Origin: DTFZ01 sp964510055
GTDB lineage: Bacteria > Bacillota > Clostridia > Christensenellales > SZUA-584
Direction of reading: 5' to 3'
DNA: 14,795 bases
NCBI GenBank assembly: GCA_964510055.1
Contig: CAZDZY010000078.1
Span: 1 to 14,795 of the forward strand
Positions within the stretch are counted from its first letter, which is position 1, and each line of letters starts with the position of its first letter. The notes under the pieces are model-generated. The model was not told the DNA's origin. It made no database searches and saw only the letters and a program-made list of their open reading frames with translations. The position numbers and the translations under genes are program-made. Of the stretch, positions 6,794 to 13,327 are shown piece after piece.

Positions 6794-7296
6794 TTGCGCT
6801 CCACTATGCTTTTCGCATTCCTTTCCAAAAACAAAGCGACTGTCTTTTCGTTATCGTCTATACGGCCTGATATGGACGCGTCGAGTATCTTGAATATAAC
6901 GGCGAAAACAAGCCCCCAAAATGTGGACGTGAGCGCCACGAAAAAGTTTGCCTTTATAACGTCCATGTCCTCGACCATGGGGATGAGCGAGATGACCGTG
7001 CCTAAGATCCCCAGCATGGTAAAAAGGCTGGTCAGCGTCGAAAAGATATTATAGAGTATGCCCGACTTTTTACGCAGCGTAATGATTTCCGTCTCATCGA
7101 TTTCGCTGACTTCACTCGGCAGCGGGCCATTATCGCGGTGCGACGGAACAAAGATGGTATAGTACATCCTTTTATGCAGTTTGTTCGTTACGTTTTTTAC
7201 CGCGATAAAGCACCACAAATTGATTAAGGCCAGTACAAATATGATTATGTCAAATTTCCATAGGTTCCCGATAAATATCCCCACAAGCGATTCCAT
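6790..7296 (-). CDS. MotA/TolQ/ExbB-like proton-channel protein
   Basis: This 168-residue membrane protein has three predicted helices: about 15-33, 80-106 and 117-138. The second and third carry the family pattern: TMLGILGTVISLIPMV (Thr100 in the GT pair) and FFVALTSTFWGLVFAVIF (Thr123, Thr125), matching the 'GLLGTV' and 'ALxTTxxGL' segments that surround the Asp of ExbD. Family knowledge: five such subunits surround two ExbD/MotB-type subunits and turn ion flow into rotation. The cytoplasmic loop (about 35-78) is short, and there is no long cytoplasmic tail as in Zorya ZorA nor the large loop of flagellar MotA. GGAGG lies five bases before the ATG. It is followed by the ExbD-like gene with a four-base overlap and preceded by the coiled-coil gene 43 bases away. 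Confidence 0.85.
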   Translation of the reverse strand: MESLVGIFIGNLWKFDIIIFVLALINLWCFIAVKNVTNKLHKRMYYTIFVPSHRDNGPLPSEVSEIDETEIITLRKKSGILYNIFSTLTSLFTMLGILGTVISLIPMVEDMDVIKANFFVALTSTFWGLVFAVIFKILDASISGRIDDNEKTVALFLERNAKSIVERK

Positions 7297-7339
7297 ATGT
7301 ACCTCCGCCCTGCCGGTTTAGCGGCAAAGCTTTTACCTG

Positions 7340-7732
7340 TTACTCCCTGCGCATAGATATCGTTTCTTTACTGCAAATATTAAAGTTGTCGAGTATCCAC
7401 ACGGGAGTTTCGCCGCCGCAAAGGTCCGTCTGCTTTCTGATAAACGCGTGCGCCGTGCTCGGATGCACCGTAGCCTTGACGAGTTCCCCAAAACCCCTGC
7501 GCCGGAGCACCCGTATCGTTTTATCGTCCTTAACGCTCGCGGTGAACTTCAGCGCAGGCTTTAAAATATATCCGCCTGCCGACAGCTCGTCTAACCTCTC
7601 CGCCGCGAACGACCAGTAAAGTTCCTTCTCGAGGCCGCCGATTTTATTATCAAGCATATCCAGTTCGTCCTGCAATGCTTTCTTTTTCCTGCTTAGTTCT
7701 ACAAGCTCGTTCGCTTTATCATAAATACCCAT
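7340..7732 (-). CDS. Small coiled-coil protein resembling a phage-encoded family
   Basis: This 130-residue protein is soluble, with no signal or membrane segment. Residues 5-40 form a charged coiled coil (KANELVELSRKKKALQDEL...). The C-terminal half (about 60-130) is a compact domain with SVKDDKTIRVLRRRGFGELVKATVHPSTAHAFIRKQ. I recognise this layout, coiled coil followed by 'xxLrxxGxgdLVKxtVxxxTxxAxvR', from small proteins of unknown function in Firmicutes siphophages, often near recombination genes; this is from memory of the family, not a search. Upstream, AAAGGGTGAT gives a usable ribosome site before the ATG at 7730-7732. It is the first gene of the operon with the ExbB/ExbD-like genes, 43 bases ahead, and no other phage genes surround it. 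It could be a cytoplasmic partner of the motor or a captured phage gene. Confidence 0.7.
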   Translation of the reverse strand: MGIYDKANELVELSRKKKALQDELDMLDNKIGGLEKELYWSFAAERLDELSAGGYILKPALKFTASVKDDKTIRVLRRRGFGELVKATVHPSTAHAFIRKQTDLCGGETPVWILDNFNICSKETISMRRE

Positions 7733-7754
7733 AATATCACCCTTTAAAACATAT

Positions 7755-7789
7755 TTAAAGCAAGCGATATATATGCGCGTATGCTTTAA
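7755..7789. promoter_or_regulatory. Dyad upstream of the motor operon
   Basis: TTAAAGCA at 7755-7762 is the exact reverse complement of TGCTTTAA at 7782-7789; inside, GCG at 64-66 can pair with CGC at 76-78. It ends 23 bases before the coiled-coil gene start, so it is either an operator or a hairpin in the mRNA leader. I could not place a convincing minus-strand promoter beside it. Confidence 0.4.
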
Positions 7790-7822
7790 TACTTTCCTTG
7801 CGGCTTTGCGTATAAATGATTT

Positions 7823-7843
7823 AAGCGTAACAATGTTTCGTTT
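7823..7843. promoter_or_regulatory. Operator-like palindrome between divergent genes
   Basis: A 21-base palindrome of half-site AAnCGnAACA has eight of ten positions paired around a single central base at 7833. It abuts the predicted -35 box of the zinc-ribbon gene and sits about 90 bases upstream of the motor operon, so one regulator could act on both directions. The regulator is unknown. Confidence 0.4.
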
Positions 7844-7869
7844 GCTTTTTTAACTTTTAATGTTAATAT
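7842..7869 (+). promoter_or_regulatory. Possible promoter of the zinc-ribbon / DUF2085 pair
   Basis: TTGCTT at 7842-7847 and TAATAT at 7864-7869 are 16 bases apart, about 41 bases before the zinc-ribbon ATG. The region is AT-rich, so chance matches are easy. Confidence 0.35.
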
Positions 7870-7910
7870 GAATAGCAGAAATCATATTTATATAGCAGGG
7901 GTACAGGCAA

Positions 7911-8141
7911 ATGAGATGTCCGAAATGTTCAAGCGAAAATGTGACCGTGCAGGCGGTTACGGAGACGACGACGAGGGGCAAGGTAAAGGGCTTCGGGTGT
8001 ATAAAGGCCTTTTTCGGCTGGCTGTTTTTCTCGCTGCCGGGGATACTTTGCGGGCTGTGCGGCATGGGAAAAGGGAAGACGAAGACTAAAACGAAAACGA
8101 GATATATACACGTATGCCACAACTGCGGTTATCGCTTTTAA
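7911..8141 (+). CDS. Small membrane zinc-ribbon protein
   Basis: This 76-residue protein starts with a CPKC knuckle (Cys3, Cys6) and ends with CHNC (Cys69, Cys72), so the two ends can join to bind one zinc ion. Between them is a single hydrophobic segment (about 31-51, FFGWLFFSLPGILCGLCG) long enough to enter or cross the membrane, followed by a repetitive basic run KGKTKTKTKTR. Both knuckles meeting on one side suggests a hairpin-like membrane insertion rather than a simple crossing. An AGGGG motif lies nine bases before the ATG. The end overlaps the DUF2085 gene by 28 bases in another frame, so the two are probably co-expressed. Function is unknown. Confidence 0.75.
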   Translation: MRCPKCSSENVTVQAVTETTTRGKVKGFGCIKAFFGWLFFSLPGILCGLCGMGKGKTKTKTKTRYIHVCHNCGYRF

Positions 8142-8479
8142 ACCTGCTGCAAAGCATAGGCGAGCGAAGCGGCTGCCACCAGATGCCCGAAAGAAGCTTT
8201 AAGATTGGGTGGTATACGTTCCCCGTATGCGCGAGATGCACTGGAGTGTTCTTCGGCCAGCTGTCGGCCGTTGTTTTGCTTTTGTTCGGCATAATTTGCC
8301 CTCCCGTCATCGCGCTCGCGCTGCTCGCTGCAATGGGTATCGACTGGCTTTTACAGCGCACAGGTTTTCTGGAATCGACGAATATCCGGCGGCTGCTGAC
8401 AGGGCTTTGCGGGGGCACGGGGCTTTTCAGCATGTATATTAACTTATTTATATGGTTATATAACTTGATAACAAAATGA
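8114..8479 (+). CDS. DUF2085 family membrane protein
   Basis: This 121-residue protein matches DUF2085 by its signature: CHQMPERSF (Cys21-His22) followed by FPVCARCTG (Cys39, Cys42), then GIDWLLQRTGFLESTNIRRLLTG and three hydrophobic segments (about 47-63, 64-82 and 97-118). The Cys/His set suggests a metal site on one face of the membrane, but no biochemical role is known to me. The ATG at 8114 lies inside the zinc-ribbon gene in another frame, with no clear ribosome site; in-frame CTG codons after the upstream stop at 8141 are alternatives that would still keep the signature. The only later nearby ATG falls inside the signature and is too late. Translation is probably coupled to the upstream gene. 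Confidence 0.8.
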   Translation: MPQLRLSLLNLLQSIGERSGCHQMPERSFKIGWYTFPVCARCTGVFFGQLSAVVLLLFGIICPPVIALALLAAMGIDWLLQRTGFLESTNIRRLLTGLCGGTGLFSMYINLFIWLYNLITK

Positions 8480-8608
8480 GCTTCAGCTTTATTTGACATC
8501 CATAAGCAGGCGTATATTCCTCTGCATGATCGAAAACAAATTATTAAGGCCGATATGGGTGATTTGTTCCTTTCGGTTTACCGGTTTAGCCTTCTTTGCA
8601 CTTTTGGT

Positions 8609-8637
8609 TTGGCAAAACATTGACAATACATTATAAT
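8609..8637 (+). promoter_or_regulatory. Promoter of the CGNR-type regulator gene
   Basis: TTGGCA at 8609-8614 and a perfect TATAAT at 8632-8637 are 17 bases apart. A second overlapping match, TTGACA at 8620-8625 with TAGCAT at 8643-8648, also has a 17-base spacer. Transcription would start at about 8644-8655, leaving a leader of about 35-47 bases. GCATAT at 8645-8650 and ATATGC at 8667-8672 form a spaced inverted repeat over the start region. Confidence 0.65.
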
Positions 8638-8690
8638 TATAATAGCATATGGGCATGTAACCGTCAATATGCATAAACGGGGGTTACACA

Positions 8691-9233
8691 ATGGGTTTTT
8701 TGTGCATAGAGTTTACAAACAGCAGATGGTCGCTTGTCTGCCGGAATTTCGCCGATGCGGCAAAGACAAAAGAATGGCTTATGGAGCTGGCGGACAAATG
8801 GGATATAGGGCCGATGCCCGCCCTTTCGGACGACGAGATGAAAAGGCTTCTGGAAACAAGGAAAGGTTTCGAGAAGTTATTAAAGAAAGCAGCTGAAGGG
8901 CCTCTTGATGCTACGGATATCGAATTTGTCAACGGCTTCATGTCGGACGCAGGCTTTTTCAGGCAGCTTCGGGAAAGCGAAGGATGCCGCGAGTTGAGCG
9001 ATATCCCGAAAGCCCGCGATTGGAATTGGTTTATCGCGGAAGCGGCGGCTTCTTTCTCGAAGCTCTATGCTTCGGATAAAATAAACAAACTGAAAGTTTG
9101 CCAGAACCCGGTATGCGGCCGGTTCTTTATAGACGAAAGCAAGAGCGGGAACAGAAAATGGTGCGACAACACCTGCGCTTCCCTTATAAAGGTGAGAAGA
9201 TACAGGCAAAGGCAGAAAGAAAACCAAAACTGA
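8691..9233 (+). CDS. ABATE / CGNR-type zinc-finger protein, putative transcription regulator
   Basis: This 180-residue protein has the layout of the ABATE-CGNR family, proposed to be stress-linked transcription regulators. Residues about 1-125 form the helical N-terminal region, with VNGFMSDAGFFRQL and WFIAEAAASFSKLYASDKI. The C-terminus is a zinc finger with Cys137, Cys142, Cys158 and Cys162 in CQNPVC...WCDNTC, followed by the basic SLIKVRRYRQRQ that would contact DNA. The family's name-giving CGNR tetrad reads CASL here, so the finger is a variant, while the FFID.SKSGNRKWC part is well kept. A GGGGG run seven bases before the ATG serves as the ribosome site. It is a single gene with its own promoter and converges on the next gene. 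Its target is unknown; autoregulation would be typical. Confidence 0.85.
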   Translation: MGFLCIEFTNSRWSLVCRNFADAAKTKEWLMELADKWDIGPMPALSDDEMKRLLETRKGFEKLLKKAAEGPLDATDIEFVNGFMSDAGFFRQLRESEGCRELSDIPKARDWNWFIAEAAASFSKLYASDKINKLKVCQNPVCGRFFIDESKSGNRKWCDNTCASLIKVRRYRQRQKENQN

Positions 9234-9269
9234 TAACCGGTCAAGCCAGGGTATAGAAAGAACGGTGCT

Positions 9270-9761
9270 TTAAATACGGGAACACATTACAACTATTTTA
9301 AAAGGCGTCGTTTGCGCCGGTATGCTCCTTGTAGTTGCGCCATAGGCAACTATTAAGTCCCGATCTCCAGGGCTGCCGCTGTACGTCTGGTCGTTCTCCA
9401 GAACGATCCGTGTTACGGGCGAAACGTTTAGTTTCAGCATACCGTCGCTGCTTAAAAGCCGTGTATCGAAATGATCCACCGCGACGTTTTGCCTCTGCGA
9501 TTCCTTTACCATAACGATCGCGGGGTACTGCGGAGGGTAGATCAAAATAGCCGGGGCGTTTGCGTCATAATATCCCGTCACGGTGTCGCCTGTCTTTACC
9601 GTTTCGCGGTCAACGAAATACGTGCCAGGCGTTACAACGAAGTTTACGACAGCTCCGTTTCCGTCCTGCTCCGTCATCAGCTTATCGCATCCTGTTTGCC
9701 CGTTATTCCTCCATTTATCGGTTATGTCGGTTATTATTCCGGTAAAGTGTCCGAACTGCAT
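9270..9761 (-). CDS. Conserved-looking hypothetical protein
   Basis: This 163-residue protein has no signal peptide or membrane helix and no catalytic motif I can name. It is rich in beta-strand pattern: GHFTGIITDITD, then GAVVNFVVTPGTYFVD, KTGDTVTGYYDANAPAILI and PPQYPAIVMV, followed by a second half with DGMLKLNVSP, DLIVAYGATTRSIPAQTTP and KIVV. The first half suggests a small barrel, possibly OB-like. I recall similar sequences annotated only as hypothetical in Clostridia, with the YPPQY and SIPAQTTP segments well kept; a search is needed to confirm. AAGGAAG lies nine bases before the ATG. It stands alone, ending 36 bases from the convergent CGNR-type gene and diverging from dprA. A 6-bp hairpin (CATCGC 9800-9805 with GCGATG 9810-9815) lies in its leader. 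Confidence 0.7.
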   Translation of the reverse strand: MQFGHFTGIITDITDKWRNNGQTGCDKLMTEQDGNGAVVNFVVTPGTYFVDRETVKTGDTVTGYYDANAPAILIYPPQYPAIVMVKESQRQNVAVDHFDTRLLSSDGMLKLNVSPVTRIVLENDQTYSGSPGDRDLIVAYGATTRSIPAQTTPFKIVVMCSRI

Positions 9762-9914
9762 AGACGTATACTTCCTTCACTTCTATATTTGGTTCCCCGC
9801 ATCGCACAGGCGATGGACTGAAGCCATAAGTTTTATTACAGGATATGCCTGATCAGCGGTTTTTGTTATGATGAGCTGAGAGAGGTTAACAAACATTACA
9901 CCATTATGTTAATA

Positions 9915-9945
9915 TTGACGAAATAAGTATATATGGTGTTATAAT
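9915..9945 (+). promoter_or_regulatory. Promoter upstream of dprA
   Basis: A perfect TATAAT at 9940-9945 is preceded by TGT, giving an extended -10 (TGnTATAAT). TTGACG at 9915-9920 is 19 bases upstream, longer than ideal, which the extended -10 may offset. Transcription would start near 9952, about 48 bases before dprA. ACACCAT (9898-9904) and ATGGTGT (9933-9939) flank the -35 as an inverted repeat. Confidence 0.6.
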
Positions 9946-9999
9946 AAGAACGCTTGTGCTATTTATATCAAAAAGCAGCAAATACGTCAAGAAGGTAAT

Positions 10000-11103
10000 A
10001 TGCAATACACCGAGCAGGAAAAATACTGGATATGGATGATCTCGGCGGGCGTGGCGCCGAAAACCTTCTATTATATAATGAAGGAATTCGGAGGCGCGGA
10101 CAGCTTCTTCGACGCCGTCAAAAACGGCTCGCCGCTTCTCGATAATATTCCCGCAGAAGCGGTATCGGCCTCAAAGGCCGCGTGCTCGGAGCAGCGTGCC
10201 GCGGAGATAATAGCGGAACTCGGGCAGAAGGGCATTATTGCCGTAACGAGGCTTTCCGGCGACTATCCCGCCCTGCTCGCGCAGATACCGTACCCGCCGC
10301 CGGTGCTGTTTATAAAGGGCAGCTTCGAGGGCATATTCGACGCAGGCAGCAAGCTAGACTGCATTAGCATCGTTGGCACGAGGCAGTGCTCGCGCAAGGG
10401 CGCTGAGCTTACGCAGGCAATAGCGAAAGAGCTTGCCGACGCGGGTGTCGCCGTAGTCTCTGGCATGGCGCGGGGCATAGACTCAAGCGCCCACCTGGGG
10501 GCTCTCGACGGAGGAGGGAAGACCATAGCGGTATTGGGCTGCGGGGCCGACGTTATCTACCCTCCCGAAAGCGCCGATATATATAATAGGATGATAGAAA
10601 ATGGAGCAGTCGTCTCCGAGCTTCCCCCCGGCACAAAACCTTTCCTTACAAACTTCCCCGCGAGAAACAGGATAATCGCCGGGCTGTCGCGAGGCACGCT
10701 CGTTATAGAATCGGATATAAAGGGCGGCACTACCATAACCGCGTCGATGGCGACAGCCATGGGGCGCGACGTGTTCGCCGTGCCGGGAGCGCCGTATATG
10801 CGCACTGCCGCGCTGCCGAATATGCTTATAGAGAAAGGCGCGTATCCTGTAAAAAGCGCTGCCGGAATACTTAAGTTTTACGGCGTTTCGGGGGAAGAAA
10901 AAAACACTTCAGCCAATTTTGAGAATATTCAGCTTGATTTTTTGCAGCGTCAAATATATAATTTGCTTTTGCAAGGCGATGCCAGTGTTGAAAACATGGC
11001 CTCATGCATAAAATATCCTCAAAGCGAGATAAACTCCGCGCTCACTATGATGGAACTCGGCGGGCTCATCAAGCGCCTGCCGGGAGGAAAATACGGGATA
11101 TGA
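10000..11103 (+). CDS. dprA: DNA-processing protein DprA (Smf)
   Basis: This 367-residue protein is DprA, which binds incoming single-stranded DNA in natural transformation and loads RecA; it is also widespread in bacteria not known to be competent. An N-terminal helical region (about 1-85) precedes the Rossmann-like core (about 86-290), with SIVGTRQCSRKG (about 123-134), VVSGMARGIDSSAH (152-165), NFPARNRIIAGLS (218-230) and DVFAVPG (257-263). A winged-helix domain closes the protein (about 310-367, ending IKRLPGGKYGI). The segment usually reading GTN or GCN before LI..GA is ALPN here, a small departure. The site AGAAGG lies just before the ATG. topA follows after 76 bases, the normal Firmicutes order. 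Confidence 0.95.
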   Translation: MQYTEQEKYWIWMISAGVAPKTFYYIMKEFGGADSFFDAVKNGSPLLDNIPAEAVSASKAACSEQRAAEIIAELGQKGIIAVTRLSGDYPALLAQIPYPPPVLFIKGSFEGIFDAGSKLDCISIVGTRQCSRKGAELTQAIAKELADAGVAVVSGMARGIDSSAHLGALDGGGKTIAVLGCGADVIYPPESADIYNRMIENGAVVSELPPGTKPFLTNFPARNRIIAGLSRGTLVIESDIKGGTTITASMATAMGRDVFAVPGAPYMRTAALPNMLIEKGAYPVKSAAGILKFYGVSGEEKNTSANFENIQLDFLQRQIYNLLLQGDASVENMASCIKYPQSEINSALTMMELGGLIKRLPGGKYGI

Positions 11104-11179
11104 TACGGCTGCTTTGCTAAGTAACGATACCGACGGGCACCGGCCAAGTCCGGGATAAAATATTATTTTGGAGTGACAG

Positions 11180-13327
11180 ATGGCAACTGCGCAGAAAAAC
11201 ACAGTAAAGAAAACGGCCGCGAAGAAATCAGCCGCCCCGGGAAAGAAATATGACCTTGTGATAGTCGAGTCGCCTGCGAAGGCGAAGACTATAAACAAAT
11301 TCCTGGGCTCCGGGTATAAGGTGCAGGCGAGCGGCGGGCATGTAAGGGACCTGCCGAAAAGCACGCTCGGCGTCGATGTCGATAACGACTTTGAGCCGAA
11401 GTATATCCAGATACGGGGAAAGAAAGACGTAGTTTCGAGCCTTAAGACCAGCGCCGCGGGCGCCAAAAAGGTATACCTCGCTACCGACCCCGACAGGGAA
11501 GGCGAGGCTATATCGTGGCATATAGCCAATCTCTTAGGCGAAGAAGCGAACATAAGCCGCATAGAGTTCAACGAGATAACGAAAAACGCTGTCACGAACG
11601 CCATAAAGCACCCGAGGGAGATAAACCTCGACCTTGTAGACGCTCAGCAGGCGCGGCGCGTACTGGACAGGCTCGTAGGCTACAAGCTTTCGCCGCTGCT
11701 CTGGCGCAAGGTGAAAAAGGGCCTTTCGGCCGGCCGCGTGCAATCGGTCGCTGTGCGCATAATTTGCGACAGGGAAGAGGAGATAAACGCGTTTGTGCCC
11801 GAGGAGTTCTGGACGATAACCGCGCTTCTTACCGATCCCGCGAAGACGAAGCAATTCGAGGCAAAGTTCGCGGAGAGAAACGGCCAGAAGAAGATAGAGA
11901 ACAAAGATCAGGCCGACGAGATATTGAAGGCCGTAGAAGGCAAAGATTTCATAGTCGAGAGCGTAAAAAAAGGCGAGAAAAAGAAGAGCGCCCCTCCGCC
12001 TTTTACTACTAGCCAGCTTCAGCAGGCCGCGGCGGGAGCGCTTGGGTTTACAGCGAAGCGCACGATGCTCGTGGCGCAGCAGCTTTACGAAGGCGTCGAG
12101 CTGCCGGGCGAAGGCTCGGTAGGCCTTGTAACGTATATAAGGACCGATTCCACAAGGGTCTCCGACGAGGCGCTGGCGGCAGTGCGCGAACATATAATGA
12201 AAACATACGGTCAGGAATACCTTCCCGAAACTCCTAATTATTTCAGAAAAGCGAAACAGTCGCAGGACGCGCACGAGGCAATACGGCCCTCGCATATGGA
12301 TCACGCGCCCGACAGCCTTAAAAATACACTTTCAAAAGACCAATACAGGTTATACAAGCTGATATACGGCAGATTCGTCGCCAGCCAGATGAAGCCTTCG
12401 GAATACGAGACCATGACGGTAACGCTCACCGCAGGGGACTGTATATTCAAGGCCGCGGGTTCGAGGCTTATATTCAAAGGGTATATGGCCGCATATATGG
12501 GCGAAGACGAGCAGAAGGATATGATACTGCCCGCGCTGCATGAAGGCGAAGTCTGCCCGCTTCTTGGTATTACGCCGAAGCAGAACTTTACGCAGCCGCC
12601 GAGCCGCTACACCGAAGCGACGCTTGTTAAGGCGCTCGAGGAGAAAGGCATAGGCCGGCCGAGCACCTACGCCCCGATAATCTCGACGATACAGGAGAGG
12701 CGGTATATAGCCAAAGAGGGCAAGGCACTGATACCCGCCGAGCTGGGCGTTATCGTCAACGACCTTATGAAAAAGAATTTTTCAGATATAGTCGACGTCG
12801 AGTTTACAGCGGGGCTGGAGAATAAGCTGGACGATATAGAAAACGGCGGCAAGCAGTGGAAGAAGCTGCTGCACGATTTTTACGGGCCTTTCGAAAAGAC
12901 TTTGGAGATAGCGGACAAGACTTTGGAGCGCGTGGCGCTCCCCGTAAAAGAATCTGATGTTATATGCGAGAAATGCGGCAGGACCATGGTATACAAGGAC
13001 GGCAGGTTCGGGCAGTTCCTCGCGTGCCCCGGTTACCCCGAATGCCGCAACACGAAGCCTATAGTGAAATATATAGACACGCCGTGCCCGAAGTGCGGCA
13101 AACGTATCGTGGAAAAGAAATCATCGAAAACAAGAAAAACGTTCTACGGCTGCGAGGGCTACCCTGAGTGCGATTTCGTGTCGTGGGATATGCCTATAGC
13201 CGATAAGTGCGAGGCGTGCGGGAGCATGATGGTGCTGCGCCGAATGTCTAACGGGAAGAGCTACAAGAAATGCTCTAACCCGGAATGCGAAAAGAACAAA
13301 CGCAAAAAAGCGGATGAAGAGGAATAA
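11180..13327 (+). CDS. topA: DNA topoisomerase I (type IA)
   Basis: This 715-residue enzyme relaxes negative supercoils by cutting and passing one strand. After a Lys/Ala-rich leader (1-23) comes the Toprim domain: VIVESPAKAKTI and, further on, TDPDREGEAISWH with the metal-binding DxD. The catalytic Tyr is Tyr319 in LVTYIRTDSTR, the same number as in E. coli TopA. GIGRPSTYAPIISTIQ and RYIAKEG are further family segments. The C-terminus carries three four-Cys zinc fingers (from about residue 596): CEKCG...CPGYPEC, CPKCG...CEGYPEC and CEACG...CSNPEC, then a charged tail. Length and finger number are normal. GGAG lies six bases before the ATG. The end overlaps trmFO by 14 bases. Confidence 0.97.
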   Translation: MATAQKNTVKKTAAKKSAAPGKKYDLVIVESPAKAKTINKFLGSGYKVQASGGHVRDLPKSTLGVDVDNDFEPKYIQIRGKKDVVSSLKTSAAGAKKVYLATDPDREGEAISWHIANLLGEEANISRIEFNEITKNAVTNAIKHPREINLDLVDAQQARRVLDRLVGYKLSPLLWRKVKKGLSAGRVQSVAVRIICDREEEINAFVPEEFWTITALLTDPAKTKQFEAKFAERNGQKKIENKDQADEILKAVEGKDFIVESVKKGEKKKSAPPPFTTSQLQQAAAGALGFTAKRTMLVAQQLYEGVELPGEGSVGLVTYIRTDSTRVSDEALAAVREHIMKTYGQEYLPETPNYFRKAKQSQDAHEAIRPSHMDHAPDSLKNTLSKDQYRLYKLIYGRFVASQMKPSEYETMTVTLTAGDCIFKAAGSRLIFKGYMAAYMGEDEQKDMILPALHEGEVCPLLGITPKQNFTQPPSRYTEATLVKALEEKGIGRPSTYAPIISTIQERRYIAKEGKALIPAELGVIVNDLMKKNFSDIVDVEFTAGLENKLDDIENGGKQWKKLLHDFYGPFEKTLEIADKTLERVALPVKESDVICEKCGRTMVYKDGRFGQFLACPGYPECRNTKPIVKYIDTPCPKCGKRIVEKKSSKTRKTFYGCEGYPECDFVSWDMPIADKCEACGSMMVLRRMSNGKSYKKCSNPECEKNKRKKADEEE

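Noticed and set aside
5875..7296. Zorya defence system (ZorAB)
   Set aside because: The ExbB-like protein lacks the long cytoplasmic tail of ZorA, no OmpA-like peptidoglycan-binding domain is seen in the ExbD-like proteins, and no zorC/D/E-type genes are present.
8056..8101. Short repetitive stretch encoding KGKTKTKTKTR
   Set aside because: A local low-complexity run inside a coding region, too short and irregular to be a repeat element or CRISPR.
8472..8500. Possible terminator after the DUF2085 gene (AGC-TTCA-GCT then TTATTT)
   Set aside because: The core stem is only three base pairs with mismatched extension and an interrupted T-run; too weak to call.
8489..8674. 61-residue minus-strand frame in the gap before the CGNR-type gene
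   Set aside because: It overlaps a well-supported plus-strand promoter and has no recognisable features; the sequence is AT-rich and the frame short.
11534..12304. 256-residue minus-strand reading frame opposite topA
   Set aside because: Antisense to the conserved core of TopA with no domain or ribosome site; a shadow.
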